6,998 nt of DNA. It comes from Treponema sp. Its GTDB lineage: Bacteria > Spirochaetota > Spirochaetia > Treponematales > Breznakiellaceae. The notes beneath the pieces are model-generated. The model was not told where the DNA came from. It made no database searches and worked only from the letters and a program-made list of their open reading frames with translations. The position numbers and the translations under genes were made by a program. The stretch spans positions 1-6,998 of the forward strand of contig JAISAK010000138.1 in assembly GCA_031266695.1 (NCBI GenBank), read 5' to 3'. Shown piece by piece: positions 6,647-6,998 of this stretch; within the stretch, counting starts at the first letter, position 1, and each line of letters starts with the position of its first letter.

Positions 6647-6790
6647 TTAGCGGCGGACCTCCCGGTCTATCTGGAATTCCATCGCCGGACCGCGGACGGG
6701 GCCGGAAGGGGTTGAAAAAGTTCCCGGGGACGAAAGGACGCCGGCTGTCTTTTTTTCAAGTTTGGAGAGGGAAATCCGCAGCATTTTCAT
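6647..6790 (-). pseudogene. 47-codon frame, probable detached N-terminus of the GH13 protein, ended by an in-frame TAA
   Basis: The frame starts MKMLRISLSK and ends EFQIDREVRR before TAA at 6647-6649. It has AAGGGG (6797-6802) six bases before the ATG at 6790-6788. ATG at 6814, with GGAGG ten bases upstream, is an alternative start giving 55 residues. It is in exactly the same frame as the GH13 gene. The codons after the TAA read YGLKESLFSLTGN and run without a stop into VVLADLRQVR, the annotated amylase start. Removing the TAA gives a continuous protein of about 1297 residues. No independent family fits the 47 residues alone. One base change (for example CAA or AAA to TAA) would explain the break. 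It may instead be a sequencing error, a true small gene, or a read-through stop. Confidence 0.55.
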
Positions 6791-6849
6791 AGTTTGCCCC
6801 TTTTTGTACCCCATTTTGCAACAGCCTCCATTATAATACAATACTTCAC
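6787..6849 (-). CDS. Possible 20-codon leader peptide overlapping the next ATG (speculative)
   Basis: A full Shine-Dalgarno sequence AAGGAGGT at 6864-6857 stands eight bases before a GTG at 6849-6847. It opens a frame VKYCIIMEAVAKWGTKRGKL that ends in TGA at 6789-6787. That TGA overlaps the ATG of the next frame (6790-6788) as ATGA, the same style of junction as between the amylase gene and sppA. This is what a translationally coupled leader would look like. Against it, the peptide is tiny and unrecognised, and a -10-like TATAAT lies within it, which would put the transcript start downstream of its GTG. Confidence 0.25.
   Translation of the reverse strand: MKYCIIMEAVAKWGTKRGKL
6830..6835 (-). 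promoter_or_regulatory. Candidate -10 box for the amylase-sppA operon
   Basis: A consensus TATAAT lies on the minus strand at 6835-6830, 40 bases before the ATG at 6790. The expected start near 6823 would leave AAGGGG at 6797-6802 in the leader. No good -35 is found at 16-18 bases upstream (GTGCAA or TGCAAT), so the assignment rests on the -10 and position alone. The surrounding 6815-6855 is the only AT-rich patch at the operon front. Confidence 0.4.
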
Positions 6850-6862
6850 AAATTGCACCTCC

Positions 6863-6918
6863 TTGCGCAAAAGACAAACAAGGTAACACGTTATACCCCA
6901 AGGCTTTGCCTGCCCGGC
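6863..6918 (+). repeat. Dispersed intergenic repeat, copy 3 (short form)
   Basis: The unit reads TTGCGCAAAAGACAAACAAG, then GTAACACGTTATACCCCAAG, then GCTTTGCCTGCCCGGC. It is of the same subtype as copy 2 at 621-678. Like copy 1, it sits directly upstream of a minus-strand transcription unit, here the amylase-sppA operon. TTGCGCAA at its left end is a perfect palindrome. Confidence 0.75.
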
Positions 6919-6933
6919 TCCTCTAAACGGTAT

Positions 6934-6998
6934 CCAAGGTAATAAGTCATACCCCAAGCGGCATGAATGAAAACAGGATATTCCCCCGTGGGAGCGCC
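6934..6998 (+). repeat. Dispersed intergenic repeat, copy 4 (long form, reaches the window edge)
   Basis: It begins CCAAGGTAATAAGTCATACC and continues through a GGCATGAATGAAAA stretch to CCCCCGTGGGAGCGCC at the last base. It matches copy 1 at 534-598, including the GGGAGCGCC end. The order here is short form then long form, while on the left of the operon it is long form then short form. The repeat may continue beyond the window. Confidence 0.72.

Noticed and set aside
6793..6901. 84-codon version of the small frame starting at 6901
   Set aside because: Its first 29 codons run through repeat copy 3 and the candidate promoter and have no ribosome-binding site. The ATG at 6790 (or 6814) is better supported.

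Overview
The window most resembles chromosomal DNA of a spirochaete, probably a Treponema relative. This is an inference. It rests on a relaxed spirochaetal lipobox, the style of the SppA protein and a family of short dispersed intergenic repeats; no marker gene or RNA gene is present to prove it. Every gene I can support lies on the minus strand. The two long genes are GC-rich (a sampled line is about 63% GC), while the gene at the left edge is AT-rich (a sampled line is about 37% GC).

Layout from left to right. Positions 1-432 hold the first 144 codons of a secreted lipoprotein that runs off the left edge; it looks like the front of an M30-like metallopeptidase. Positions 433-1142 are a gene-free, repeat-dense stretch. 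It contains the lipoprotein promoter, two copies of a dispersed repeat, an inverted third copy, a hairpin with a T-run, and a 369-bp structure bounded by 59-bp imperfect inverted repeats. Positions 1143-2900 encode an SppA-type signal peptide peptidase with both catalytic residues. Positions 2897-6607 encode a very large GH13 (alpha-amylase family) protein of 1236 residues, with long extra regions before and after the barrel. Positions 6647-6790 encode a 47-codon reading frame in the same frame as the amylase and separated from it only by one TAA. Positions 6850-6998 carry two more copies of the dispersed repeat.

The amylase gene and sppA form an operon read right to left, joined by a 4-base stop/start overlap, and probably transcribed from upstream of 6790. 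The most interesting point is at the operon's front. The 47-codon frame, the TAA, 13 open codons and the annotated amylase appear to be one protein interrupted by a single nonsense codon. This could be a real disruption, a sequencing error or a recoded stop. The second point of interest is the dispersed repeat, which sits immediately upstream of both transcription units and brackets the operon.
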